The notes below the pieces were generated by a model. The model ran no database searches and was not told the DNA's origin. It worked only from the letters and a program-made list of their open reading frames with translations. Shown piece after piece: positions 8,986 through 16,966 of a stretch of 28,089 bases of DNA (the first letter of the stretch is position 1; each line of letters begins with the position of its first letter). This DNA comes from Treponema sp. Its GTDB lineage: Bacteria > Spirochaetota > Spirochaetia > Treponematales > Breznakiellaceae. The position numbers and the translations under genes are program-made. Location of the stretch: positions 1-28,089 of the forward strand of contig JAIRZS010000288.1 in the NCBI GenBank assembly GCA_031267115.1, read 5' to 3'.

Positions 8986-9930
8986 TTACATATTTAACCG
9001 CGCTCTTGCCGAACGGTGGGCGGGGTTTATCCGTATCGCCCGCCTCCATTCCGCCCGCGCCCTGGTCCCGTCCCCGCCCGCGTCGTAAAGCTCGCCCAGA
9101 TGGAAATGCGCCTCGGCATTCTCCCCATTCTCTTCGAGTATCGCGAGGTACTGGGTTTCCGCGCCGGAAGCGTCGCCGGACTTCGCGAGAATCTCCCCCA
9201 AAAGGAGCCGCGCGCGTATAACCGTGTTGGAATCCCGCGAATTTTCCACGCAGCGCATAAGATAGGCAACGGCTGTTTCCGTCTCTTCCAGGGCAATATA
9301 GGAACGGGCAATCGAAAGCAGCAGCAAATCCGAGTTATTCTCGTTCAAAGCCAGGGAAAAGGCGGCCACGCTCGACCGGTAGTCGTGAACGGCGGCGTAG
9401 GCAAGCCCCAGGTACTCGGGCAGATCCCGCGCCTCATAATTCCCGTCTTTGGCCGTTTCCAGGAATTTAACCGCCAGATCCTCGTATCCCGGCCCCTTGG
9501 CGTAGTAGGCCTTCCCCAAAACATAGGAAATGCGCATATCCCCCGGCCCCTCCTTGCACAGCAGTGCCTTCCTGAGGGACCAGATACATTCGTCAATATA
9601 GGACCTGGTATCATAATCGTTAATTTGGGCTGCCGCGAGCTGGTAGGAGGAAAAACCGTACATTGTCAGAAGGAAAAAATCCATAGGCTTGGCGATGAGC
9701 TTTTCCCTGCTTACAGCATACGCCGTCTCGTAGGACCCCTTCTCCCAAAGCCCCAGCAATTCTTCCCGTTCGCTGCTAATCTGTTTTTTAACACCGGCAA
9801 AAAATACAGACACCGCCCCCACCGCCAGCAGGATAAAAACCAACCCCATGGTAAAAAAGACAGTCCTTTTCCGGTGGATAGATATGCTATACTCTGACTT
9901 TATATGCGTACTAAACAAGACGATCTCCAT
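8986..9930 (-). CDS. Membrane-anchored TPR protein
   Basis: This is a 314-aa protein with one membrane segment at about residues 24-46 and a largely helical remainder with tetratricopeptide-like repeats. The clearest repeat units are LARSYIALEETETAVAYLMR, LLGEILAKSGDASGAETQYL and HLGELYDAGGDGTRARAEWR. TPR arrays bind partner proteins. The position between the RNase P RNA gene and mreB, similar to other treponemes as I recall, suggests but does not prove a role with the elongasome. The start is uncertain: a perfect TATAAT (9938-9933) ends only 2 nt before the ATG at 9930, so either the mRNA is leaderless or translation begins further in, for example at M28 (9849). The M28 start would remove part of the membrane segment, so 9930 or nearby is kept. 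Confidence 0.85.
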   Translation of the reverse strand: MEIVLFSTHIKSEYSISIHRKRTVFFTMGLVFILLAVGAVSVFFAGVKKQISSEREELLGLWEKGSYETAYAVSREKLIAKPMDFFLLTMYGFSSYQLAAAQINDYDTRSYIDECIWSLRKALLCKEGPGDMRISYVLGKAYYAKGPGYEDLAVKFLETAKDGNYEARDLPEYLGLAYAAVHDYRSSVAAFSLALNENNSDLLLLSIARSYIALEETETAVAYLMRCVENSRDSNTVIRARLLLGEILAKSGDASGAETQYLAILEENGENAEAHFHLGELYDAGGDGTRARAEWRRAIRINPAHRSARARLNM

Positions 9931-9932
9931 AA

Positions 9933-9938
9933 ATTATA
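9933..9938 (-). promoter_or_regulatory. -10 box (TATAAT) abutting the TPR gene start
   Basis: There is a perfect TATAAT on the minus strand in an AT-rich tract. No good -35 exists at 16-18 bp; the nearest is an AGACTT-like hexamer about 18 bp upstream. The expected transcription start (about 9926) falls inside or just past the annotated ATG. Confidence 0.45.
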
Positions 9939-10005
9939 TACTTATTTTTCGGCAAAAAGTCTATAGGACGAAAGCCGCCGGAACAAACGCGTAAATTTTT
10001 TTATA

Positions 10006-10126
10006 TTTGGGCGCATCCGCGCGCCAACCTGCCCGCAGGGCAGGAAGGCCCGCGGACCGGGCTTTACGCTTGTATCTTTTTTGCCGCGGGCAAAAAAGGA
10101 TACCGCTTCAATCCCTTGCGCGTTCC
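10006..10126 (-). ncRNA. Dispersed structured element, copy 2 (Flavo-1-like)
   Basis: Read on the minus strand this copy has the conserved blocks GGAACGCGCAAGGGATTG, AAGCGG, AAAGCCCGGTCCG and CGGATGCGCCCAAA in the same order as copy 1. Hairpin 1 is a long stem around 10071-10101 (TTTTTTGCC pairing with GGCAAAAAA, extended past a one-base bulge). Hairpin 2 is a two-part stem with an outer CCGCG/CGCGG and an inner CCTGCCC/GGGCAGG. It lies between the 3' end of rnpB and the TPR gene promoter, on the same strand as rnpB. The hairpin sequences differ from those of copy 1, but the pairing is kept. Confidence 0.55.
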
Positions 10127-10211
10127 GTACCGGGGCGTTTTCCCGCCAAAAGATCCCCGGACTCTGAAAAAAGAAGACTTTAACCCCCTCATCTGAATAA
10201 TTACAAAAAAA

Positions 10212-10672
10212 CGATGGACCGTAAGCCGGGTTCTGTACCGGCGGCGGCCTCAAACCGCCGCCGGACCGCCATCTATCTCGCGCCGGCCTTGCGGACGGCG
10301 TCCCGGGTTTTACCCGAGCAGCCTACCCGTAACATAGGGCGGGCCGCCCTGTTACTGCTTGGCTTTGCTCCTGATGAGGCTTGCAGGCCGGTTTTTCCCG
10401 CTGCCGGAAAAAACCGGCTCCGGAAAGTCCCGCCTTGCGGCAAAACTCCGGAGCCGGCGGCGTTGCCGCCGCCGCGGTGGGCTCTTACCCCGCCTTTTCA
10501 CCCTTTCCCGGCAGGGCCGGGTGGTATATTTTCTGCTGCGCTGTCTGTCGAAAGGCGCTTGGGCGCCCTCCTCCCGGGTATTACCCGGCATCATGCCCTG
10601 CGGAGCCCGGACTTTCCTCCTGAAAACCCCCGCCGCAGCGGCAGGGCTTCCAGGCGGCGGCCCGGCCCATCG
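10212..10672 (-). ncRNA. rnpB: RNase P RNA, bacterial type A
   Basis: This is the catalytic RNA of RNase P, which removes 5' leaders from pre-tRNAs. On the minus strand the conserved cores are visible: GAGGAAAGTCCGGGC near the 5' end (about 10605-10620), CAGAAAATATACCACC in the middle, AGATAGATGGCGG near the 3' side, and ACAGAACCCGGCTTAC at the 3' end (about 10221-10236). Helix P1 pairs CGATGGGCC (10672-10664) with GGTCCATCG (10220-10212), nine pairs with one G-U. That sets the ends and a length near 461 nt, on the long side because of GC-rich extended hairpins. A run of seven T follows the 3' end. P1 begins on the base right after the stop codon of the zinc-ribbon gene, and I see no convincing promoter of its own, so processing from a longer transcript is likely. 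Confidence 0.95.
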
Positions 10673-11515
10673 TTAGTCTTCATAATCAATGTTTATCTTT
10701 TCTTCTTCCTCATCCTCGTCGTCAAAATCTTCCTCTTCCATATCGTCCAAATCGGAAAGGCTGCCCGAATCTTCGGCATCAAAGTAGTCTTCCTCGCCCT
10801 CTTCGGACTCCTCGTAGAAAAGTATCCGGGAACAATACGGGCAGAAGACGATCTCTTCCCCCAAACGGACCTCGTTGGCAAACTGCGCGGGAAGGATCAT
10901 GTGGCAGCCGGTACAAACACCGCCCTTTATGGCGACAATGCCCCTGCCCATCTTGTTGCGGATTATCCTCTCAAACTTGAAAAAAGTTTCCGGATCAATG
11001 TCTTTCTTGAGATCCAGCTCTTCCGCCTCCAGTTCCGACGCCCTCTTTGACTTTTCCGCGATCTCAACCTCTATGCCTACCCGCCGCTCCTCAAGTTCCT
11101 TTTCCTGCTGATCGATAAGCCCCTTGCTCTGCTCCATCTGTTCGGCAAGGTCCGCCAAAAGCCGCTCTTCCCGCTGAAGATCCTTCCGGTACTGGGCTTC
11201 TTTCTCCGCGGCATCCCGGATCTCCTTGTCCAAAGCCTCGTATTCCCGCTGGGTGGTAACGGAATCCATATTTTTTTCGGCGCCCTCGCGGGTCTTTTCC
11301 GCCGCGGCGAGAAGCTCGCGGAATTCCGCCGTCTGAGACTTGGCCTTGTCGCATTCCAGATCTTTTTCGATGAAGGTTTTCTTGAGCCTGGCGAGCAGTT
11401 CTTCCTGGGTGGTAAGCATTTTGGGGATCTCCTGAATATCCTGTTCCAAAACAATCTTTTGGGAAAGTATATCCTGGAGGCTCCTCAATTTCGTAAAAAC
11501 TTCTTCCATAACCAT
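10673..11515 (-). CDS. C4-type zinc-ribbon coiled-coil protein (DUF164/CdsZ-like)
   Basis: The protein is 280 aa. Residues about 10-175 form a long coiled coil rich in Glu, Lys, Leu and Gln. A C-terminal zinc ribbon has two CxxC knuckles (C201, C204 and C225, C228; VCTGCHMILP and VFCPYCSRIL). The last ~45 residues are a highly acidic Asp/Glu tail. This is the CT398/CdsZ-like family found in chlamydiae, spirochaetes and others; proposed roles include nucleic-acid or secretion-chaperone functions, and none is established here. ATG at 11515 is favoured by AGGGGA about 5 nt upstream; a second ATG two codons later is possible. It lies 82 bp after rpoD, with a TATACT-like -10 in the gap (around 11540-11545). 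Its TAA is contiguous with rnpB. Confidence 0.88.
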   Translation of the reverse strand: MVMEEVFTKLRSLQDILSQKIVLEQDIQEIPKMLTTQEELLARLKKTFIEKDLECDKAKSQTAEFRELLAAAEKTREGAEKNMDSVTTQREYEALDKEIRDAAEKEAQYRKDLQREERLLADLAEQMEQSKGLIDQQEKELEERRVGIEVEIAEKSKRASELEAEELDLKKDIDPETFFKFERIIRNKMGRGIVAIKGGVCTGCHMILPAQFANEVRLGEEIVFCPYCSRILFYEESEEGEEDYFDAEDSGSLSDLDDMEEEDFDDEDEEEEKINIDYED

Positions 11516-11597
11516 AATGTTCCCCTTCTGTCCGTCCTAAGTATATCAAATTTTGCAGGAAAAGTATAGCGGCGCGGCGTTCCCCAAAGTCCCGCGG

Positions 11598-13361
11598 TTA
11601 ATGGTCAAGAAAATCCTTGAGTTTCAGGCTCCGCCTCGGGTGGCGGAGCCGGCGCAGGGCCTTTGCCTCGATCTGCCGTATGCGCTCGCGGGTAACATTG
11701 AAGCAGAGACCGACCTCTTCCAGGGTCAGGGAGTAGCCCCCTTCCAGGCCGAAACGCATCTTGAGCACGTCCTGCTCCCGTTTGGGCAGGGTGGACAGGA
11801 CCCCGGAAAGCTGTTCCTGAAGCATGGTAAAGGCGGTCTGGTTCGCGGGGTTTTCCACATCCTTGTCTTCGATAAAGTCCCCAAGCAGGGAGTCTTCTTC
11901 TTCCCCTATAGGCGTTTCAAGGCTGATAGGCTCCCTGGCCACGTTCTTCACGGCCTTTACCCGAAGGGCGGTCCAGCCCAGGCGTTCGGCGATTTCCTCA
12001 TCCGAAGGCTCCCTGCCCAATACCTGCATAAGCTGGCGGGATTCCCTGGCCACCTTGTTGATCTGCTCGATCATGTGTACCGGCACCCGGATGGTCCGCG
12101 CCTGATCGGAAATGGACCGGGTAATCGCCTGGCGTATCCACCAGGTAGCGTAAGTAGAAAATTTAAACCCCTTCTGATACTCGAACTTTTCCACCGCCTT
12201 AATAAGGCCGATATTCCCTTCTTGGACCAGATCGAAGAAATGAAGCCCCCTGTTGGTGTATTTTTTGGCGATCGAAACAACCAGGCGCAGGTTTGCCTTG
12301 ATAAGCTTATCCTTGGCCTCCTTCATCATCTTGCGGCCCCGGTCGATCTCGGCGGCCATGCCGTTAATACTCTCGATGGATTCCTCAAATTCGGACTCCA
12401 TCTGGTTGAGCCGCTTTTCGGTTACCTGGATCTGCCGGATAAGCTCCTTGATCTCGTCGGAAGAAAGCCCCAGATCCCGTTCCAGCCGTTCCCGCTCCTC
12501 CCGGATAGTAAGTCCCCGGCCCAAAGCGCGGAGTTCCTTGAAAGACGCCACCTGGAGCCGCTTTTCCTTGCGTTCCTGGACCTTTTTGTACTGCCGTATC
12601 TTCTCCGCGGCCTGGACGAATTTATCGGAAAACCGGGTAATTTCTTCGGGGTGTATTTCGGCGGCCTCAATTGCCTCCAGAATATGCCTGCGCAGATCGC
12701 CAAGCTCCCTGTCGTCAAAGATATCCCCGCCCCGGGTGATGATCCGGCGCTTTACTTCCATATAATTTTTAAGATCGGCCCCGATAAGCCTGAGCGTCTC
12801 CCGGTAAAACTGGTTAAGGCGCCTCCGTTCGGTAATATACTCGGTTATTTCTTTTTTATTGGAGAAGTTGAGTTCCCTGGGGTCTTTTTTGGAAAACGCC
12901 CGCTGGGCGATGTGATAAAATTCCGGGATGATCATCCCCGACTTCTTTATCACGCTCTTTATAATATTTTCCCCGTCTTCCATCTGCTTGGAATACCGTA
13001 TCTCCTCTTCCGCGGTAAGAAGGCTTTCCTGGCCGATTTCCCTCAAATAGAGCCTGATCGGATCGTCAACCGGGGATTCTTTCTCGCTGTAAACAAGCCG
13101 TTTCTTTTCGGCGTCCCCGTTTTTCCTGCCGTCCGGATCGGATTCCTCGTCGGCCGGGGAATCTTCCTCGATAACAAGCTGGACATTGTTTTGCTGGAGC
13201 ATCACTAGAACCTGATCCATTTTGTCAGAATTAGTGATATGAGCGGGCAGAAAATCGGAAAGCTCGTCAAAAGAGATAGTCTTTTTTTCTTTCGCGTATT
13301 CAATAACTTTCGAAACAGAGGGATCAAGAGTTATTTCCGGTGTACGTGTATCCGTTAACAT
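11598..13361 (-). CDS. rpoD: Primary sigma factor RpoD (sigma-70)
   Basis: This is the housekeeping sigma subunit of RNA polymerase, which recognises -35/-10 promoters. Domains in order: region 1.1-like N-terminus (about 10-65), region 1.2 (DDPIRLYLREIGQESLLTAE, 99-118), a non-conserved helical insert (about 130-345), region 2 (KANLRLVVSIAKKYTNRGLH onward, with the -10 binding YATWWIRQAITRSI at 404-417), region 3 (about 425-505), and region 4 with the helix-turn-helix SLTLEEVGLCFNVTRERIRQ (about 544-563). The 587-aa length and the presence of regions 1.1 and 1.2 mark a primary sigma. ATG at 13361 has AAGGA about 9 nt upstream. It follows dnaG after a 202-bp gap, the classic primase-sigma pairing. 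Confidence 0.98.
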   Translation of the reverse strand: MLTDTRTPEITLDPSVSKVIEYAKEKKTISFDELSDFLPAHITNSDKMDQVLVMLQQNNVQLVIEEDSPADEESDPDGRKNGDAEKKRLVYSEKESPVDDPIRLYLREIGQESLLTAEEEIRYSKQMEDGENIIKSVIKKSGMIIPEFYHIAQRAFSKKDPRELNFSNKKEITEYITERRRLNQFYRETLRLIGADLKNYMEVKRRIITRGGDIFDDRELGDLRRHILEAIEAAEIHPEEITRFSDKFVQAAEKIRQYKKVQERKEKRLQVASFKELRALGRGLTIREERERLERDLGLSSDEIKELIRQIQVTEKRLNQMESEFEESIESINGMAAEIDRGRKMMKEAKDKLIKANLRLVVSIAKKYTNRGLHFFDLVQEGNIGLIKAVEKFEYQKGFKFSTYATWWIRQAITRSISDQARTIRVPVHMIEQINKVARESRQLMQVLGREPSDEEIAERLGWTALRVKAVKNVAREPISLETPIGEEEDSLLGDFIEDKDVENPANQTAFTMLQEQLSGVLSTLPKREQDVLKMRFGLEGGYSLTLEEVGLCFNVTRERIRQIEAKALRRLRHPRRSLKLKDFLDH

Positions 13362-13451
13362 TTGTCAGCTTCCTTATATGCCCGGTCGCGTCAATCTTGC
13401 TTTCCCAAATCACCGCCTGTCCATAAAACCGGGTATTTTATGCACAAACCC

Positions 13452-13483
13452 GCATTTTCCAGCCCGCAGGCATGAGAAAATGC
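13452..13483. other. Perfect 8-bp inverted repeat between dnaG and rpoD
   Basis: GCATTTTC (13452-13459) and GAAAATGC (13476-13483) can pair around a 16-nt loop that itself holds a GCC/GGC pair. No T run follows on the minus strand, so it is not a standard terminator. It may be a processing or attenuation hairpin, or a protein site, in the 202-bp dnaG-rpoD gap. Nearby TAAAAT (minus strand, in GTGCATAAAATACC) could be a -10, but I see no matching -35. Confidence 0.4.
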
Positions 13484-13563
13484 CCCACCAAGGCAGTCTG
13501 CCAATATCGGAGGCGGCTCTATCCGGATTCCGGAACCCGCCCGCTTGTATATTTCGGAAGGCT

Positions 13564-15444
13564 TTAATAGGGGCCGATCCTGGCTGTCCCCCTAAGCCGG
13601 AGCAATTCGGCGTCAATGTGTATTTTTTCCGTAAGAAGATCTTCTGAAGATACCGGTAGCGAAGCTAACGACGGGGCGCCAGCCCCCCCGGAATCGTTTT
13701 TCTGCTTGCGTAATTCCATTACAATCTCCCCCTGCCGGCGTTCCAGCCGCTTTATCTTGATTTGCCTTATGCCGTCCTGTATTAAGGCTTCCGGATTTGA
13801 CGAAAACGCGCCCTTAACGCCCTGTTCGATCACAAAATTCCTTAAAGATTCGCCGCTGACGCGCGATAACAGATCCGGAGGTATTGCCCGTGATTTTTCC
13901 CCTTCGTCGGTATTCCTGTTTCTGAACCATTCTTCGAGGGCGATAAAAAGCTCCTTGGCGCCGGAATCTTCCAACTCCTCTATCGACAAACTTGAGCGCA
14001 GCTTTGGGTACATCCACTGATTCACCATAACTGCGGTGAGTAAATATAGCTCGTCATTCATACGGAGCGTTTTTTCCCGGGCTTCTCCTCCCGCAGCGTT
14101 GGGGGAAAGGGCCGGCCTCCCGTTTTGCCGGTCACGCCTGTAGTCCGCGAACACCGCCTGCCGTTCCGCGCCGAATGTATCCGCCGTATCGGCCAAACAG
14201 GCCTCCCGGGATACTTCGGATTCCAGGGCCGCCGCGTAGGGGAAGAGGAAGGCAACCGCCCTGGCCTTGCCTTCCGGGCCGCTTGTATCGTACAGGGAAC
14301 GGGCGCGATTAACTAAATACTCAAAGTCATTTATACTGTATTTTACGCTTTTTTGCAATGTTTCAGGACCAAATTGTTTTAAAATATCGGCGGGATCTTT
14401 CAGGGGGGCCTCTCCGCCCCCGTCTTCGGGAAGCTGGCGGCCCGGAACCGCCACCGAACAGTCCAGGCCGTTCTTCCGGCCGGTAAGTATGGCCTTGACC
14501 GCCGCAGTCTGCCCGGCCCCGTCCGAATCAAAGACAAGGCATATTTTGTCCGCCCAGCGTTTTAAAAGCCGGGCCTGTTCGTCGGTAAAGGCGGTACCCA
14601 GAGGCGCCACCGCGTTGCTTATCCCGGCCTGGTGCAGGGCGATCACATCCATGTAGCCTTCGGCAATATATACCGACTTGGTCCGCCGTATCTCTTCTAT
14701 AGCCAGGTCTATGGCAAAGAGGGTAGAGCCTTTTTTGTAAACATCGGACTCCCGGGAATTGATGTACTTCGGCCCGTCCCCGGATAAAAGCCGCCCGCCG
14801 AACGCCACGGTCCTTCCCTGCCGGTCCGCGATAGGGAACATGAGCCGGTCGTGAAAAAAGGCGCTTTGCGGGTAGTCCTGGTAAAAAAGCCCCGACATCG
14901 CGAGCAGCTCGGAAGAATAGCTCCTTTTTGAGAGGAACCTGAACAACCAGGACCTGTCGGCGGGGGCATAACCCAGCCTGAAGCGGTCAAGCATCTCTTC
15001 GGTAAGGCCTCTTTCAAGAATATACTGCTTCGCGTGGCTATATTCAGACTTTTCCATTAATAAAAAATGAAAACTGCCTGCCAGTTTGTCGTAAAGCACA
15101 TAGAGATCCTCTTTATGGGTATCTTTTTTCCCTTCGTAATTTCCTGACCCTTCATAGGCAAGCTCGACCCCGGCCTTTTTTGCCAGAAGCTCCACCGCTT
15201 CCGGAAAGCTGGCCTTGTCCATATCCATGATAAATTTTATGATATTCCCCCCCTGGTGGCAGCCGAAACAGTAGTACATCTTCCGCTCCGGATCCACGGT
15301 AAACGAGGGGGTTTTTTCCTGGTGAAAGGGGCAGCAGCCCCAGTAACGGCCGCTCCGCTTTTCCAGCCGCACATACTCCCCTACTACGGCGACCGCGTCC
15401 AGGCGGTCATTTACTTCCTGGATTGACGAGGGGGCGATTCTCAA
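13564..15444 (-). CDS. dnaG: DNA primase DnaG
   Basis: DnaG makes RNA primers for replication. The CHC2 zinc finger is C38, H41, C59, C62 (CCPFHQEKTPSF and CFGCHQGGN). The Toprim domain has the acidic residues of AEGYMD (E262) and FDSDGA (D306, D308). A less conserved C-terminal helicase-interaction region follows, giving 626 aa. The start is TTG at 15444, overlapping the mltG TGA as TTGA. It is supported by a near-perfect AAAGGAGG about 6 nt upstream, inside the mltG coding end. Translation is therefore likely coupled to mltG. It is followed by rpoD. Confidence 0.97.
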   Translation of the reverse strand: MRIAPSSIQEVNDRLDAVAVVGEYVRLEKRSGRYWGCCPFHQEKTPSFTVDPERKMYYCFGCHQGGNIIKFIMDMDKASFPEAVELLAKKAGVELAYEGSGNYEGKKDTHKEDLYVLYDKLAGSFHFLLMEKSEYSHAKQYILERGLTEEMLDRFRLGYAPADRSWLFRFLSKRSYSSELLAMSGLFYQDYPQSAFFHDRLMFPIADRQGRTVAFGGRLLSGDGPKYINSRESDVYKKGSTLFAIDLAIEEIRRTKSVYIAEGYMDVIALHQAGISNAVAPLGTAFTDEQARLLKRWADKICLVFDSDGAGQTAAVKAILTGRKNGLDCSVAVPGRQLPEDGGGEAPLKDPADILKQFGPETLQKSVKYSINDFEYLVNRARSLYDTSGPEGKARAVAFLFPYAAALESEVSREACLADTADTFGAERQAVFADYRRDRQNGRPALSPNAAGGEAREKTLRMNDELYLLTAVMVNQWMYPKLRSSLSIEELEDSGAKELFIALEEWFRNRNTDEGEKSRAIPPDLLSRVSGESLRNFVIEQGVKGAFSSNPEALIQDGIRQIKIKRLERRQGEIVMELRKQKNDSGGAGAPSLASLPVSSEDLLTEKIHIDAELLRLRGTARIGPY

Positions 15445-16613
15445 AAACCGCCTCCTTTAACGTAAAGGGTTCCCGCCTGTATATGCTCGTCGAAATTTTT
15501 TGAAAAATAATGCCGTCCTTCTTCCGGGCTTACCAGGCGAAAATAAAGATAATCGCTGGAAGCGGGGTGAAAAACAGCGCCAAGTGCTATTTTTCCGGGC
15601 GAGGAAATAGGCCCCGGGGGAAGGCCGGGACGCAGGTAGGTATTGTAGGGATCGGGAATTTCCGTATCCCGGGTATAGAGAAGGCGCGGGTGGGGCTTCC
15701 CCTGGATCTCGGTAATAACGTATTCCACAGTGGCGCAGGACTGAAGGGCCATCCCGATTTCCAGGCGGTTGTAAAAAACCCCGGCCATCAGGGGCGCTTC
15801 ATCCGCCACCCGGTATTCGCGTTCGACAATAGAAGCCAGAATCACCTTCCGGTTGATTTCTTCCGGGGAAAGGGAATAGATATTTTCCCCGGTTTCCGCA
15901 AGCCGGTTAAAAAAGGTATCCGCCATAGTGCGGACAACCTCCGGGGCGGGATATGAAAGGGGGAACAGGTAGGTGTCCGGGTAAAGATACCCCTCCATAG
16001 TCAGGCCGGGAATCCGGTATTCGGCAAGCATGCCGCGGTCGGAGGCCGACTGCAAAAAGGCTTCCCTGCCGCAGATGCCCGCCTCCTCAAGTATCGCCGC
16101 GATCTTTTTTAGCGTGACTCCTTCGGGAACGGTTACGCGGACAAGGATCTGTTTTCCTTCAACCAGGATTGAACGGATTTCAAGCTGGGTAGCCGGGTAG
16201 CCGAACCGGTACGATCCGGTCTTGATATAGTCTTTGTCCAGGTAGGAAAGCAGATTCCAGAGATAGCGGCTCCGGATGAATCCTTCCTTTTCAAGCCGCT
16301 GGCCCACGGAATAGGAACTTTCTCCGTCCCTTATTTCGATGAATACCCGGCCGTCATCTTCCAGCCGAAGGGTATCGGCAGGGGAAGCCTCCCGGGCCGC
16401 CCGCGAGGCTGTTTCCGGGGGATTGTTCAGGTAGATAAAAGCCGCGGCGGCAATCCCTCCCAGAACCAGGGCAAAGGCGATCAGCCCGGCAAGGATGCCG
16501 CAAAAGAGGCGGACAACACGGGCCGGCCCCGGCTTTTTCTCCCGGGACTGCTTCGGAATTTTCCGTTCGGGACGGCCCGCCGCCCCGGCGGGTTTCCGCG
16601 CGTTTTTTTTCAT
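15441..16613 (-). CDS. mltG: Endolytic murein transglycosylase MltG
   Basis: MltG cleaves nascent glycan strands in the periplasm and sets their length. The protein has a basic cytoplasmic N-terminus (1-33), one membrane segment (about 35-62), a LysM-like region, and the YceG/MltG catalytic domain. The catalytic motif LASIVEREY carries the expected Glu (E264), followed by VFYNRLEIGMALQSCATVEY and the conserved late GLPPGPISSPGKIALGAVFHP. The 390-aa length is usual. ATG at 16613 overlaps the upstream small gene as TAATG. Co-transcription with dnaG ties a wall enzyme to replication genes in this genome. Confidence 0.95.
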   Translation of the reverse strand: MKKNARKPAGAAGRPERKIPKQSREKKPGPARVVRLFCGILAGLIAFALVLGGIAAAAFIYLNNPPETASRAAREASPADTLRLEDDGRVFIEIRDGESSYSVGQRLEKEGFIRSRYLWNLLSYLDKDYIKTGSYRFGYPATQLEIRSILVEGKQILVRVTVPEGVTLKKIAAILEEAGICGREAFLQSASDRGMLAEYRIPGLTMEGYLYPDTYLFPLSYPAPEVVRTMADTFFNRLAETGENIYSLSPEEINRKVILASIVEREYRVADEAPLMAGVFYNRLEIGMALQSCATVEYVITEIQGKPHPRLLYTRDTEIPDPYNTYLRPGLPPGPISSPGKIALGAVFHPASSDYLYFRLVSPEEGRHYFSKNFDEHIQAGTLYVKGGGF

Positions 16614-16849
16614 TACCGGCCCTTCCTCCCGGGGCCGGGATAGGGAGTCCCGCCGGGATTCCGGGGAAGCAGGGCTTCTATTTCATCGACCGACAGGCAG
16701 GTATAGAGGGTGTCTTCTATCTTTGAAAGCACCAGCCGTTCCGCTCCCGAGAGGGCATATTCCCTGGCTTTTAGCAGGGTAAACAATACCTTCACGTCTT
16801 CCGGACTCAAAAAGAGCCCTTCTTTCACTTCGCCTGTTTTTTCGATCAC
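16613..16849 (-). CDS. Small hypothetical protein, 78 aa
   Basis: I do not recognise a family. The protein is mostly helical in appearance (SPEDVKVLFTLLKAREYALS, SGAERLVLSKIEDTLYTCLS) and ends in a Pro/Gly/Arg-rich tail. It has no membrane segment or signal peptide. It is supported by the TAATG overlap with mltG and by a good promoter just upstream. The start is GTG at 16849 without a clear ribosome site, about 14 nt after the predicted transcription start. A TTG at codon 14, with GAAGGG 6 nt upstream, is an alternative. It is the first gene of the mltG-dnaG run. Confidence 0.65.
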   Translation of the reverse strand: MIEKTGEVKEGLFLSPEDVKVLFTLLKAREYALSGAERLVLSKIEDTLYTCLSVDEIEALLPRNPGGTPYPGPGRKGR

Positions 16850-16869
16850 TTTTTACGCCCGCTTTTTAT

Positions 16870-16898
16870 AAGATAGTGTTCCCGGGCCCTTAAGGCAA
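16870..16898 (-). promoter_or_regulatory. Sigma-70 promoter for orf78-mltG-dnaG
   Basis: On the minus strand TTGCCT (16898-16893) is followed after exactly 17 bp by TATCTT (16875-16870), both 4/6 matches to consensus. It lies about 20 bp upstream of the GTG of the 78-aa gene, in a non-coding spacer at the head of an operon. Confidence 0.5.
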
Positions 16899-16966
16899 TA
16901 GTTCGCCGGCAATTTAACAGTACAAAATAGCGGCGGATTCTGCGGAAAAAAGCGCCGGTTTTGCAG

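Noticed and set aside
11553..13208. 551-aa open frame antisense to rpoD
   Set aside because: It lies entirely opposite a certain gene, has no recognisable domain or ribosome site, and long antisense frames are expected in GC-rich DNA.
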